A DNA stretch of 64,000 bases from Gordonibacter urolithinfaciens (GCF_900199375.1 NZ_LT900217.1:124001-188000), one strand, 5' to 3'. Shown: positions 1 through 9,539, counted from the first letter of the stretch. Notes: generated by a model not told the origin, from the letters alone. Made by a program: numbers and translations.

Positions 1-1155
1 CGTATAGGCGCCGTATCCGCCCTCGACAGCCGCCTTCTGGGTGGTGAAGGAGATGGCGTCGGCGTTGTAGGTCTTGTCGGCGATGATCTTCTGCACGAGC
101 GCGGCGCAGAACGCGGCGTTCGTGGCGGGTTTGATGGGTATCCAGTTGATGCCCGGGATGGTGGGCGTCACGGAACCGTTGGCGAGCGTGCAGTCGAGCA
201 CGTCGATCTTGAGCTTCCCGGCTGCGAGGTTCTTGAGCGTGCGCTTGCCGGAGCTCTGGAAGTTGATCATGCTGCCGCCTGGGAAGGCGCCCAGCCAGAT
301 TGCGTACTCGGCCTCCTCCGGCTCGGGGGTGAGGCCGTTCTTACCTGCTTGTGCCAGCGAACTCGCTGAATTGGCGACCGCTCAACTGCTGGCGTGCCCG
401 TAGGCGTTGATCGTGCCGAACGTCGAGGCGAAGCGGCTGGAGAAGTTGCCGCGGCCGTCCGAGCGGCTGCCCAGCATAACCAGCTGGTTGGACACGGGGC
501 CGAGGCCCGGCTCGTCGGGGTTCATCGGCGTTTTCGTGTCATGCAGCTCTTTGAAGCCCATGATCTCGCGGTCCTCGCCGATCTCGGCGAACAGCTTGCC
601 GCCCTCCGTGACCTCCTTGATGAGCTGGTCCCAGCCGATGGCCTTCCACTTGCCCTCGCCGCGCTTGCCGGCACGCTTGAGCGGCACGGTGATGCGGTCG
701 GGCTGGGTATAGCCGTCCAACGTGCCGTTGCCGCGGCCGCATACGGTGCCGCGCAGCTGGTTGCCCTTGCCGTTGGCGTAGCTCAAGGACTGGTACGCCT
801 CGGTGAGGGGCGCCTCGAAGTCCAGGAACGGGTACGCGTCGGCGGGGTTGTAGGGGTTGCCGCCCACGCCCAGCACGCTGCCCGTCTCGCGGTCGAGCTT
901 CACGCGGTTGCCGCACGAGCAGTAGCACCCCACGCAGCCCGAATAGCGCACGACCACGTCCTCGTTGACGGTCACGTCCCCGGTCTTCGGGTCGACGCTC
1001 GCCTCGACGGGCTTGCCCTTGCCCGGCGCCGGGAACGCCGACTCGGCCGCGACGGCCGCGGTCGGCTGGCCGCCGAGCGCGGCGCCGGCTACCGACAGCG
1101 CGCCCAGGGCGCCCATCGCGCCGACGAACGTGCGTCGGTCGATGCTCTTTCCCAT
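1..1155 (-). CDS. TtrA-like molybdopterin oxidoreductase, selenoprotein, 3' end outside window
   Basis: This is the N-terminal part of a Tat-exported molybdopterin (DMSO reductase superfamily) catalytic subunit, closest in layout to tetrathionate reductase TtrA. The start at 1155 follows a strong GGAGGAGG ribosome site. A Tat signal with RRTF lies at residues 8-11. An FeS motif C-x2-C-x3-C follows around residues 74-81, with a later Cys in GTVCGRG. The frame is interrupted by UGA at 384-382 (codon 258) in the context GHASS-U-AVANS. The same frame then continues without a stop to the window edge with TtrA-like sequence (IWLGAF, LTNG-type and WIPIKP blocks). The position matches the residue that ligates molybdenum, so UGA is read as selenocysteine. 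A 5-bp hairpin just 3' of UGA supports this. The electron acceptor is not known. Partner B and C subunits would lie to the left of the window. Confidence 0.88.
355..368 (-). promoter_or_regulatory. candidate bacterial SECIS hairpin of the TtrA-like gene
   Basis: On the coding strand, starting 13 nt after the UGA codon, CAGCG-AGTT-CGCTG forms a perfect 5-bp stem with a four-base loop. The loop has G at its second position. Distance to the UGA and the G near the loop apex fit the known requirements for SelB-dependent Sec insertion. Folding was judged by eye only. Confidence 0.6.
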
Positions 1156-1227
1156 ACTCTCCTCCTCCTTATGCCAGAGAACGAACACAACAGCCTTCGA
1201 GTCTAGGCGGGAGGGCGGCGCGCTTCA

Positions 1228-1289
1228 TCACCTGATCGAGGCGTTTTGGCGGGACAATCCCGCATAAACCCCTCACCTGATCCAGGTGA
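1228..1289. promoter_or_regulatory. operator candidates between ttrA-like gene and LuxR regulator
   Basis: Two copies of a motif lie in the divergent intergenic region. One is a perfect 17-bp palindrome TCACCTG-atc-CAGGTGA at 1273-1289. The other is a half-degenerate copy, TCACCTGATCgAGG, at 1228-1241. They sit about 120-150 bases upstream of the oxidoreductase start and upstream of the regulator promoter. A LuxR-type dimer would bind such a dyad. Binding by the adjacent regulator is inference. Confidence 0.5.
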
Positions 1290-1342
1290 AGTTTGCATTT
1301 TACCTGTTCATACTCTAGTTAGGTGGAGTGGCAGTCGGTAGG

Positions 1343-1372
1343 TTGCACGCAGGGCGCAAGCGCACCTATACT
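1343..1372 (+). promoter_or_regulatory. promoter of the LuxR-type regulator
   Basis: TTGCAC at 1343-1348 and TATACT at 1367-1372 are separated by 18 bases. A second TATAAT overlaps at 1372-1377. The start codon lies about 30 bases downstream. Confidence 0.5.
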
Positions 1373-1400
1373 ATAATCAGCCGCTGGGAGGTGAGGGCGT

Positions 1401-2909
1401 TTGAGAGAGTACTATCGGCGGAACCTTCCGCTGTACCGGCGCGAGACCATCGGCTTCGCGCTTTTTCTGGGATGGGTGTTCTGCACGCTGTTCGGCTGCG
1501 GGCTGGCCACGCACGATGCCGCCATCGACGGCACGCTGACGAACTACAACCTGGAGCGCATCTGGATGGTGAGCGGCCTGTTCGAGGGACTCGGCGGGCT
1601 GGGCGGCATCGTGGCGGCGAGGTTCGTGGCCGATCCTGCGCGGTTCGTGCGGCGGCGCGCCTTCGGGGCCGTGGCTCTTGCATGCGCCGTGGCCGGCAAC
1701 GTGCTCACCTGGCTCGCCTGGACCGACCGCTTCGGCGCCGTGTGGGCATTCCACGTGCCGGGCGGCGCGCTCACGGGCATCGCCGTGGCGCTGTTCGCCA
1801 TGCTGTGGAGCGACCGCCTGGGATCCTATGACGAGGCGCACGTCGAATTCGCCATACCCCTCTCGTTCACGGTGGCCTTCGCGCTGTACTTCGTGTTGCT
1901 GCTGACGAAGCGGGGCTCCATCCCCTTCCTCGTGCTGTTGCTGGCCATGATAGCCCTCTCGTTCTGGCTCGCCTGCCGCCACGGCGGCGAGGGACGCCCT
2001 CCTGCCGCCGCGTCGCGGCCGGGGCCGCGCACGCACCGCGGGCTGCTGTCGTTCGGCGTGCTCGCATGCGTGTCGTGGGTGCAGGTGGCGTTCTTCCGCG
2101 TCGTGGCCACGCCGGAGATCATGGGCGACCGCATCGCCCACTTCCTCATACCGTTCACGTGCGCCTGCGTGCTGTCGCTCGTCATGCTGGCACTGTGCCT
2201 GCGTATGTCGCGCTACCTGAACATATCGCTCGCCTACCGGTGGAGCCTGCCGCTGTTCATGCTGAGCTACGTGCCCATCTTCATCGACTACGGCAACCCC
2301 ACCCTGCGCCTCGCCGCCTACGCCATCAACTTCCTCGGCATGTTCGGCGTGCAGTTCGGCTGCTGGCTCGGCGCGTGCAAGTACCTGCGGCGCACCGGCT
2401 CGCCTGCGCTCACCGTGTTCGGCGTGTACGCGCTCGGGGAGGGGCTCGGCATCTTCGCAGGCTGCATCGCGGGGCTCTACGCCGTGCTGACGCTTGACGT
2501 GAAGGGGCTCATGGTGTTGTCGTCGGTGCTGCTCACGGCCGTGGCGTTCGCCATCATGGTCACGGGCTTCAACCCGCAGTGGGTGTTCAACCGCACCCGC
2601 GACCGCAGCGAGCGGGACGCCCCGGGCAGGCCGGGCGCGAAAGGCGGCGGGCCCGACCTGGACGCCCTGTTCGAGCAGGAGGCCCGCACGCTCCAGGCGA
2701 CCTTCGACCTGACGAGCCGCGAGACGGACGTGGCGGCGCTGCTGCTGGCCGGCCGCAGCCGTCCATACATCCGCGACGAGCTCACCGTGTCCATCAACAC
2801 GGTGAGCTCGCATGTGCGCAGCATCTTCTCCAAATGCGGCGTGCACTCCCAGCAGGAGCTCATCGACCTCGCCCGCAAGGGCGCCGGTACAGCTGGCGAT
2901 AAGGCGTAG
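1401..2909 (+). CDS. LuxR-family regulator with N-terminal multi-pass membrane domain
   Basis: This is a 502-residue predicted transcription factor. About 400 N-terminal residues are hydrophobic and form roughly ten to twelve membrane segments. The C-terminus, from about residue 436, is a LuxR-type helix-turn-helix (LTSRETDVAALLLAG, then VSINTVSSHVRSIFSKCGV). This architecture is widespread in Eggerthellaceae, typically beside anaerobic reductases. The membrane part is thought to sense a substrate, but the ligand is unknown. The TTG start at 1401 is chosen because GGGAGGTGAGG precedes it by a few bases and the first residues lead straight into the domain. The gene is divergent from the TtrA-like selenoprotein and shares its intergenic operators, so it most likely controls that enzyme (inference). 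Confidence 0.85.
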   Translation: MREYYRRNLPLYRRETIGFALFLGWVFCTLFGCGLATHDAAIDGTLTNYNLERIWMVSGLFEGLGGLGGIVAARFVADPARFVRRRAFGAVALACAVAGNVLTWLAWTDRFGAVWAFHVPGGALTGIAVALFAMLWSDRLGSYDEAHVEFAIPLSFTVAFALYFVLLLTKRGSIPFLVLLLAMIALSFWLACRHGGEGRPPAAASRPGPRTHRGLLSFGVLACVSWVQVAFFRVVATPEIMGDRIAHFLIPFTCACVLSLVMLALCLRMSRYLNISLAYRWSLPLFMLSYVPIFIDYGNPTLRLAAYAINFLGMFGVQFGCWLGACKYLRRTGSPALTVFGVYALGEGLGIFAGCIAGLYAVLTLDVKGLMVLSSVLLTAVAFAIMVTGFNPQWVFNRTRDRSERDAPGRPGAKGGGPDLDALFEQEARTLQATFDLTSRETDVAALLLAGRSRPYIRDELTVSINTVSSHVRSIFSKCGVHSQQELIDLARKGAGTAGDKA

Positions 2910-2953
2910 CACCAGAGCAGCGCCGTAGCCGCTTGCGCAGCTTGCTTCAGCCC

Positions 2954-3937
2954 TCACCCCACGCCCAGCCCCAGCTGACGCCTGAGCTTGAGCTTGCGCG
3001 CATGGAGGTCGTCGATGCGAAACTGCGAGCGTTTGCCGAGATGCCGCCGTATCGTGCGGGCGATTGTCTCGGTCGCCGCGAGGCTGTCGAGCTCGTCGTT
3101 GGTGACGCCGACCACCGTCCATCCCATGGCCATGAGGGCATTCGTCCTGCGAGAGTCCCGCAGGCGACTCGCCTCGCCCTCATGCGCGAAGCGGCTCTGG
3201 TACTCAACGTCGAGCTTGGCCTCCGGCCAGCACAGGTCGCACCGAAAGCTCGACCTCCCCGCGATGGCCCGCGCCGCCGGGCTCGCGCGCACCACGAAGT
3301 TCATGCGGGGGATGCCCAGGCCCTCGCCGCCCTGGCGCAACGGAAGGCCCAGCACGAGCGCCTGCTTCGTCTCGCGCGGCGAGGCAGAGCGGTCCGCCGC
3401 GTAGCGCAGGACGCGGCCGAGCTTGCCTGCGCCGGCGAGCGAGGGGTTGCGCGCGACGAAGGCGCGCAGGTCGTCCACGCAGGCGAGCGGGGGCACGTCG
3501 TAGGCCGACTCGACACCCGTGCGCCGCGTCTGGTACGTCCCGCACGCCTCGTACACCAGCTCGAGCAGGGCGATAGGGCTCTTCTCGTCCATAGCGATCT
3601 GAACGAGGGCGAGGGCGGCGCCCGCCGAGAACGCACCCTCCGCCAGACGGCAAAACTCCCTGCCCGCCAGAGGCGCCGCGCACACATGCTCGCGGCAATC
3701 GGGCGCCAAGCGTCGGTGCGCGGCCGTGCCCACGAGAACATGGACGGGCTGGTCGATGCGGACGCCGTGATGAGCCGCCCCCAGGCGCTCGACGATCTCG
3801 GCAAGCTCGGCCGCGCTCGGCGCACGGTCCGGCAGCGCACGCGAGGGACCTTGCAGCGGCGCGCGCTTGGTCGGACTCGACGTCCGCAGCAGCTGGAGCG
3901 ATGTTCGATGGCTGAAATAGACCCGTGTGCCCGCCAT
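2954..3937 (-). CDS. hypothetical protein with C-terminal Vsr/DUF559-like endonuclease fold
   Basis: This is a 327-residue protein of a type frequent in Coriobacteriia. The C-terminal third has the look of a PD-(D/E)XK/Vsr-like domain: KLDVEYQSRFAHEGEAS, then RRTNALMAMGWTVVGVTNDEL. The N-terminal part starts VYFSHRTSLQLLR, as in AbiEi-like or promoter-binding proteins of this lineage. The start at 3937 is preferred because GGAGGGGGT lies about 10 bases upstream; an in-frame ATG at 4054 would add 39 unremarkable residues. The gene is monocistronic, convergent with the LuxR-type gene. The catalytic role is inferred from the domain only. No antitoxin or methylase partner is visible. Confidence 0.65.
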   Translation of the reverse strand: MAGTRVYFSHRTSLQLLRTSSPTKRAPLQGPSRALPDRAPSAAELAEIVERLGAAHHGVRIDQPVHVLVGTAAHRRLAPDCREHVCAAPLAGREFCRLAEGAFSAGAALALVQIAMDEKSPIALLELVYEACGTYQTRRTGVESAYDVPPLACVDDLRAFVARNPSLAGAGKLGRVLRYAADRSASPRETKQALVLGLPLRQGGEGLGIPRMNFVVRASPAARAIAGRSSFRCDLCWPEAKLDVEYQSRFAHEGEASRLRDSRRTNALMAMGWTVVGVTNDELDSLAATETIARTIRRHLGKRSQFRIDDLHARKLKLRRQLGLGVG

Positions 3938-4126
3938 AGGCGCACTACCCCCTCCAAACGCCCTGTTCCGAGGAGGATCTTGCAGGCGTGTGAGGGAAGC
4001 GAGGGCATCGCCGCTTCCGCATGGGCGGCCTCCATATAAGGGGCGCGCCTGCACTGGCTCTTTGATGCGCTCATCATACCACGCGAAATCATGCGTTCAT
4101 CATACCGCTTGAAAAACGGACGCACG

Positions 4127-4299
4127 AGTCACCGTTTTGGCCGCTGTGAAGCTTTCGCACGCCTTCCACGGCTATCTCGCGACACTGCGCACCTGCCACA
4201 GGAAACGAGCCCTCGCTCGACCTGCGGTTTCTTCGAGAGCGCATTCAGGCATCAGTTCGAGGGTCCCGGCCGGGCTTCACAGCGGCCAAAACCGTGACT
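4127..4299. repeat. 173-bp element with 26-bp terminal inverted repeats
   Basis: The arms at 4127-4152 and 4274-4299 are inverted copies of AGTCACCGTTTTGGCCGCTG plus TGAAGC, with one mismatch. They enclose 121 bases with no convincing gene. The size and terminal repeats resemble a MITE or other non-autonomous repeat. No transposase and no obvious target duplication are visible. It lies in the 316-base gap between the endonuclease-like gene and pyrC. Confidence 0.6.
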
Positions 4300-4311
4300 T
4301 CGGAGCCCCGA

Positions 4312-4350
4312 AAAAGCGAAGGACCGCACCGGACGTGCCCGGTGCGGTCC
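4312..4350 (-). terminator. terminator of the pyr operon
   Basis: A perfect 12-bp stem, GGACCGCACCGG (4321-4332) with CCGGTGCGGTCC (4339-4350), lies just past the pyrC stop. On the minus strand it is followed by TTCGCTTTTTCGG, a T-rich tail. Confidence 0.85.
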
Positions 4351-4370
4351 TTCGGCTGCTTGCAGACGGG

Positions 4371-5663
4371 TTACTCGACGATCGCGCCGTCCTCGAGGGT
4401 GGCGTAGCCGCCCACGTAGACGTCGGTGGCGCGACCCGTGAGCTCGGCGCCGATGAAGCCCGAGTTCACGGCCTTCGAGAGGAAGTCGGCCGCATCCACC
4501 GTCCAGGCGGCGTCCGGGTCGATGACCGTGAGGTCGGCCGTCGCGCCCGGCTCGAGCGCCACGCGCTCGACGCGCAGGATCTCACGGGGCTTCGCGGCCA
4601 TGAGCTCGACGGCGCGCTCCCAGCTGATGATGCCGGGCGCGACCAGGTTCGTGATGACGAGCGCGAGCGACGTCTCCAAGCCGATCATGCCGAAAGGCGC
4701 CAGCTCGAACTCGGCGTTCTTCTCGAAGTCGTTGTGCGGCGCGTGGTCGGTGACGATGGCGTCCACCGTGCCGTCCTTCACGCCCTCGACGAGCGCGGCG
4801 GCGTCGTCGGCCGTGCGCAGCGGCGGGTTCACCTTGAGGAAGGTGTTGTAGTCGTCGCCGATGGCGTCCTCGGTGAGGAACAGGTGGTGCGGCGTGACCT
4901 CGCAGGTGACGGGCAGGCCCTCGGCCTTCGCGGCGCGCACGAGCTCGAGCCCGCGGGCGGTGGTGAGGTGCTGCACGTGCAGCGGGCAGCCCGTGAGGCG
5001 GCAGATGGCGATGTCACGGGCAATCTGGATCTCCTCGCCCTCCGCCGGCCAGCCCAGCATCCCGAGGCGCGTGGACACGACGCCTTCGTTCACTTGGCCG
5101 GCGCCGACGAGGTCCTCGTCCTGGCAGTGGCTCATCACCACGCGGTCGAACTGCGCGGCGTAGTCCATCACGCGGCGCATCATGCCCGCACCCTGCACGC
5201 CGCGGCCGTCGTCGGTGAAGGCGACGGCGCCGTGGGCCACCATGTCGCCCATCTCGGAGAGCGTCTCGCCCGCGAGGCCTTGGCTGCAGGAGCCGGCCAC
5301 GTGCACGCGGCACTTGCCGACGGCCGCGGCGCGGACCTTGACGTACTCGACGCCCACCGCGTTGTCGATGACGGGCTTCGTGTTCGGCATGCAGCACACC
5401 GCCGTGAAGCCGCCGTGGGCCGCGGCGCGCGTGCCGGAAGCGATGTCTTCCTTCGTCTCGTAGCCGGGCTCGCGCAGGTGCACGTGGATGTCGACGAGGC
5501 CGGGGATGACGATCTTGCCGCCCAGGTCGCGCTCGACGCCCTTCTCCATCGCGAGGTTCTGGCCGATCTCGACGATCTTGCCGTCGCGCACGAGGATGTC
5601 GGCCGTTTCGTTCAGACCGACCTGCGGGTCGATCACGTGGGCGTTCTTAAGCAGTAAGGCCAT
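4371..5663 (-). CDS. pyrC: dihydroorotase
   Basis: This enzyme closes the ring of carbamoyl-aspartate to dihydroorotate, the third step of de novo pyrimidine synthesis, in the cytosol. The 430-residue length fits the class I family. Zinc ligands are seen in DIHVHLREPG (around residue 58) and HCQDED. The catalytic Asp lies in TDHAPHND (around residue 304). The start at 5663 overlaps the end of pyrB by 17 bases, implying translational coupling. It is the last gene of the pyrR-pyrB-pyrC operon and is followed directly by a terminator. The remaining pyrimidine genes (carAB, pyrD, pyrF, pyrE) are not in the window. Confidence 0.96.
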   Translation of the reverse strand: MALLLKNAHVIDPQVGLNETADILVRDGKIVEIGQNLAMEKGVERDLGGKIVIPGLVDIHVHLREPGYETKEDIASGTRAAAHGGFTAVCCMPNTKPVIDNAVGVEYVKVRAAAVGKCRVHVAGSCSQGLAGETLSEMGDMVAHGAVAFTDDGRGVQGAGMMRRVMDYAAQFDRVVMSHCQDEDLVGAGQVNEGVVSTRLGMLGWPAEGEEIQIARDIAICRLTGCPLHVQHLTTARGLELVRAAKAEGLPVTCEVTPHHLFLTEDAIGDDYNTFLKVNPPLRTADDAAALVEGVKDGTVDAIVTDHAPHNDFEKNAEFELAPFGMIGLETSLALVITNLVAPGIISWERAVELMAAKPREILRVERVALEPGATADLTVIDPDAAWTVDAADFLSKAVNSGFIGAELTGRATDVYVGGYATLEDGAIVE

Positions 5664-6591
5664 CTTCGCTCCCTCCCAGAAGAAGATACATTTCCGCCAT
5701 GCGCGTGAGAATGCCGGCGTAGACTTGATCGAGAATGACCGAGCGCTTCGGATGGTCGGCCATGTAGCTGTCCAGCTCGACGCCGCGGTTGATGGGGCCG
5801 GGATGGCAGATGAGGGCGTCGGGCTTCATGAGGGGCTCGCGCTCCTTCGTGAGGCCGTACAGCATGTTGTACTCGCGCAGCGACGGGTACGGCGCGCCTT
5901 CGAGGCGCTCGCGCTGGATGCGCAGCATGTACACCACGTCGAGGTCGGGCAGCACCTCGTCGAGCTTCGTGGTGACGTGGTCGGCGCCGAGGATGTCGGG
6001 ACGCGCCGGCAGCAGCGTCGGCGGGGCAACCACCGTCACCTCGCAGCCCATGATCTTGAGCGCGGGGATGAGCGAGCCGCACACGCGGGAGTGGCCGATG
6101 TCGCCCACGACGCCCACCTTGAGGCCGGCCAGGTCGCCCTTGACCTCCCAGATGGAGTACAGGTCCAACAGCGCCTGCGTCGGGTGCTGGTGCTTGCCGT
6201 CGCCCGCGTCGATGACGTGCGCGCCGGAGACGTCGGCGATCTTGCGGGGCACGCCCGCGTGCTTGTCGCGGACGATGATCATGTCGATCTTGTAGGCGCA
6301 CAGCGTCTCCACCGTGTCGACGAGGCTCTCGCCCTTCACCGTGGAGGTGGAGCTGCCGCCGAAGTTCAGGCTGTTGGCGGAGAGGCGCTTCTCGGCGATC
6401 TCGAACGAGGAGCGCGTACGGGTGGACGGCTCGTTGAACATGTTCACGACCGTGACTCCCTTGAGCGTGGGAACCTGCTTGATGCGGCGCTCGTTGACTT
6501 CCTTGAAGCGCGTGGCCGTCTCGAGGACGGTCATGATATCCTCGGCGGAGTACTCCGTGATATCGATCAGATGCTTGTGATTGAAGGCCAT
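5647..6591 (-). CDS. pyrB: aspartate carbamoyltransferase catalytic subunit
   Basis: This enzyme transfers the carbamoyl group to aspartate, the committed step of pyrimidine synthesis. Its 314 residues carry the carbamoyl-phosphate motif STRTRSSFE near residue 55 and HPTQALLD near residue 137. It starts three bases after the pyrR stop and overlaps pyrC. No pyrI regulatory subunit is present, so control is expected through the PyrR leader rather than allostery (inference). Confidence 0.96.
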   Translation of the reverse strand: MAFNHKHLIDITEYSAEDIMTVLETATRFKEVNERRIKQVPTLKGVTVVNMFNEPSTRTRSSFEIAEKRLSANSLNFGGSSTSTVKGESLVDTVETLCAYKIDMIIVRDKHAGVPRKIADVSGAHVIDAGDGKHQHPTQALLDLYSIWEVKGDLAGLKVGVVGDIGHSRVCGSLIPALKIMGCEVTVVAPPTLLPARPDILGADHVTTKLDEVLPDLDVVYMLRIQRERLEGAPYPSLREYNMLYGLTKEREPLMKPDALICHPGPINRGVELDSYMADHPKRSVILDQVYAGILTRMAEMYLLLGGSEDGLTA

Positions 6592-6594
6592 GCC

Positions 6595-7383
<789 letters not shown>

Positions 7384-7399
7384 TTAAAGGACTGCTCGC

Positions 7400-7428
7400 A
7401 GTATATGCGGTTTACCCGCGATATGTAA
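7400..7428 (-). promoter_or_regulatory. pyr operon promoter
   Basis: On the minus strand TTACAT and TATACT are separated by exactly 17 bases. Transcription would start near 7393, just before the PyrR site. Confidence 0.7.
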
Positions 7429-7488
7429 CCCCTTTTATGCAGAAATTTACGAGAACGTGCATAATCGAATTTCCGGTCGCAGCGCGAG

Positions 7489-7510
7489 CGGCGGCTCGCG
7501 CGAGCCGCCG
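7489..7510. terminator. 22-bp perfect palindrome after the surface-protein gene
   Basis: The sequence CGGCGGCTCG-CG-CGAGCCGCCG is fully self-complementary. It lies 33 bases beyond the stop of the sorted-protein gene. There is no T-tract, so terminator function is only likely. Confidence 0.45.
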
Positions 7511-7542
7511 TTCAGATGGCACACCGGATGTTCGAAGCGTTT

Positions 7543-8250
7543 CTACGCGAGTTTGCGGCGCAGCGCGAAGGCCACGACTCCGGCGGCGGCCAGCATGCCG
7601 AAAGAGGCGCCCGCCACCGCACCGGCATCCATGCCGGTCTTCGGCGAGGTCGCGCCCGTGTCGGTGCCGGACGGCAGCGCGGCTGGGTCGTCGACGGCCG
7701 GTTCGTCCGCATCCACCTTCGAGGGAACGAGCGTCATGATGAAGTCGGCGTTGTAGAAGGCATCGGCCGTCTGGTCGCCGAGGTTGAGCATCTCGGACGT
7801 GAAGTTGAAGCTGCTCTGGCTGGCGGCCCTCGTCACCTCGAACGTCTTAGCGGTGCCGGCGCTGCCCGCGCTCGGCTTCACGTGCACCTCGAGTTTGTTG
7901 CAACCAGCGTATTTACCGCCTGCGATAAGCGCCGCGCCGAAATCGATCTTCTTGGTCGCGCTCTCGGCAACGACCCTGAACGAGGGCATGCCGTCCAGAG
8001 CGTCGTCGGCCGTCTCGCTCGTAGCGATGATGGCAAACGAGGCTGCCCTCGTCTCGCCAGAGAGGACGAACGAGCCGTCCTCGTTCGACGCGCTCTCCTG
8101 CCACGGCCCGATCGAGCGGGTCGCTGCTCCCGTCTCCTGCGCGGTCGCCTGATCCGCCGTCGGCTCAGCCGCTTCCTCGGCCCATGCGAGCGCAGGGAGC
8201 GCGCACGCGAGCATTCCGGCGCACAGAAGCGCCGCCAGTTTCTTCCTCAT
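7543..8250 (-). CDS. secreted surface protein with LPxTG-like sorting signal
   Basis: The 235-residue protein has a clear Sec signal peptide (residues 1 to about 24: MRKK, hydrophobic core, ALAWA cleavage). Its middle part is beta-rich and matches nothing I recognise. It ends with a sorting-signal architecture: TSPKTG at about residue 200, a hydrophobic stretch, and the basic tail RRKLA. The neighbouring sortase B upstream on the same strand is the obvious partner. The motif SPKTG is a variant of LPxTG. Which residues sortase B accepts here is unknown. Function is likely a wall-attached structural or binding protein (inference). Confidence 0.7.
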   Translation of the reverse strand: MRKKLAALLCAGMLACALPALAWAEEAAEPTADQATAQETGAATRSIGPWQESASNEDGSFVLSGETRAASFAIIATSETADDALDGMPSFRVVAESATKKIDFGAALIAGGKYAGCNKLEVHVKPSAGSAGTAKTFEVTRAASQSSFNFTSEMLNLGDQTADAFYNADFIMTLVPSKVDADEPAVDDPAALPSGTDTGATSPKTGMDAGAVAGASFGMLAAAGVVAFALRRKLA

Positions 8251-8431
8251 CTCACACCTCTCTCATTGGCGCGCCCCCACAAGAAGGCGCGTGCGAACCA
8301 CAGCTTCCTCATGCTAAAGCACAACCACACGCCAATCGACCCGTAAGACGAAAGCAGACTTCTCCTCTGCGAAATAGGAAAAGTTTCAGCAATAGCAGCA
8401 GCACGGCGAGCGACGTTTTGGCAGAAAACCC

Positions 8432-9274
8432 CTATGCAGCCGCAGTTGTTTGGTCGTCAGTCAGCACACCGGTAACGAGGTAGCGCACAGGATCACTCGT
8501 GAAGGCCGATCGGCACGTGCTCAGCTGGACGAGCTTGCTCTCGGCGTTAAGAGCGATGCCCTCGCGCACGTTGGCTTGCAGGTCGTCGGGGGCGAGCACG
8601 GAAGCGAAATAGTTCTCGCGCACCACCGAATCGGCGAAGTCAAATGAATTCAGGATATGGCGGTCATCGTATTCATAGGCCGCCGCCACGCGATACGTGA
8701 GGATATGCCCGGGAATGTAAACATAGAATGCCTCGTTCGCCGCAAAGAAGGCGGGATCTTCGAAGCTATGCAGCGTGGCGAACATGCCATCGTTCACGAT
8801 GTTGTGACCATAGAGCACCGTGACCGGGTCGGTAAAGTCCTTGGCATTCGCCATCTGAGAGAACACAGCGCCCTCTACGGCGCAGTTGCCGCGGTAGTCG
8901 TGGTCCAGGTAGAAGAAGTCGTCCCCGGCGCGCTGCGCCACCGGCAGGTTGACGTTCGTGTTCGGCACGTAGATCCACGCGTACAGGTCGGGATTCTCCG
9001 CCTTTAGGGCGGCGAAGTCGATGGGGTTCTGCGGTCCGGCCTCCTGCGCCTCCACCGTGGGTTCCACGGCGGGCAGCGGCGTCTGGGCGACCTCCGCCAC
9101 GGCGCGGTCTATCTGCCGCTGCTGCCACACCAGGAAGCCGAAACCGGATGCCGCGGCCCCCAGCAGCACGACGAGCAAGACGGCCAGGACAACGGCGGCC
9201 CGTGGCCGCGCTGGGCGCTTCTCCACCGAACATCCTCCCACTCGACACGCCGCGGACGGGCGCGTATCGGACAC
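8432..9274 (-). CDS. srtB: class B sortase
   Basis: This membrane-anchored transpeptidase cleaves sorting signals and links proteins to peptidoglycan. It has 280 residues with an N-terminal cytoplasmic stretch and one transmembrane helix (about residues 26-48). The catalytic triad is visible: His in YGHNIV, Cys in LSTCRS near residue 253, and the downstream Arg in DPVRYLV. The subfamily B call rests on the YAWIYVPNTNVNLPV start of the fold and the long insert. It lies 181 bases upstream of its probable substrate gene in the same orientation; the gap shows no terminator. Confidence 0.85.
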   Translation of the reverse strand: MSDTRPSAACRVGGCSVEKRPARPRAAVVLAVLLVVLLGAAASGFGFLVWQQRQIDRAVAEVAQTPLPAVEPTVEAQEAGPQNPIDFAALKAENPDLYAWIYVPNTNVNLPVAQRAGDDFFYLDHDYRGNCAVEGAVFSQMANAKDFTDPVTVLYGHNIVNDGMFATLHSFEDPAFFAANEAFYVYIPGHILTYRVAAAYEYDDRHILNSFDFADSVVRENYFASVLAPDDLQANVREGIALNAESKLVQLSTCRSAFTSDPVRYLVTGVLTDDQTTAAA

Positions 9275-9539
9275 GATCCGACCTATCCTAGACGCCGCCG
9301 GCCACCGCCGTCAACGAGCCGGGCGAAACCGGGGCACTGCACCGCGAAAAGGGCGGGGAGGCATCTGCCCGGCAAAGGCGCAGCAGGCGAAAGTGCAGGG
9401 CGCGGAGGCGCAGGAAGCGAACGGGAGAGCCTACGGATCGCGTAGCTGGAACGCAGGACACGGCGCTGGCAGGAACGCAGAGCAGTGCAGCGGGATCGCC
9501 CGGCCGAAGCGCGGCCGCGGCAGGGTCGGCGGCGCGCGC

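Noticed and set aside
1377-3122. 581-residue minus-strand frame opposite the LuxR-type gene
   Set aside because: Composition is His/Arg/Ala-rich shadow sequence without domains, and it lies fully over a convincing gene.
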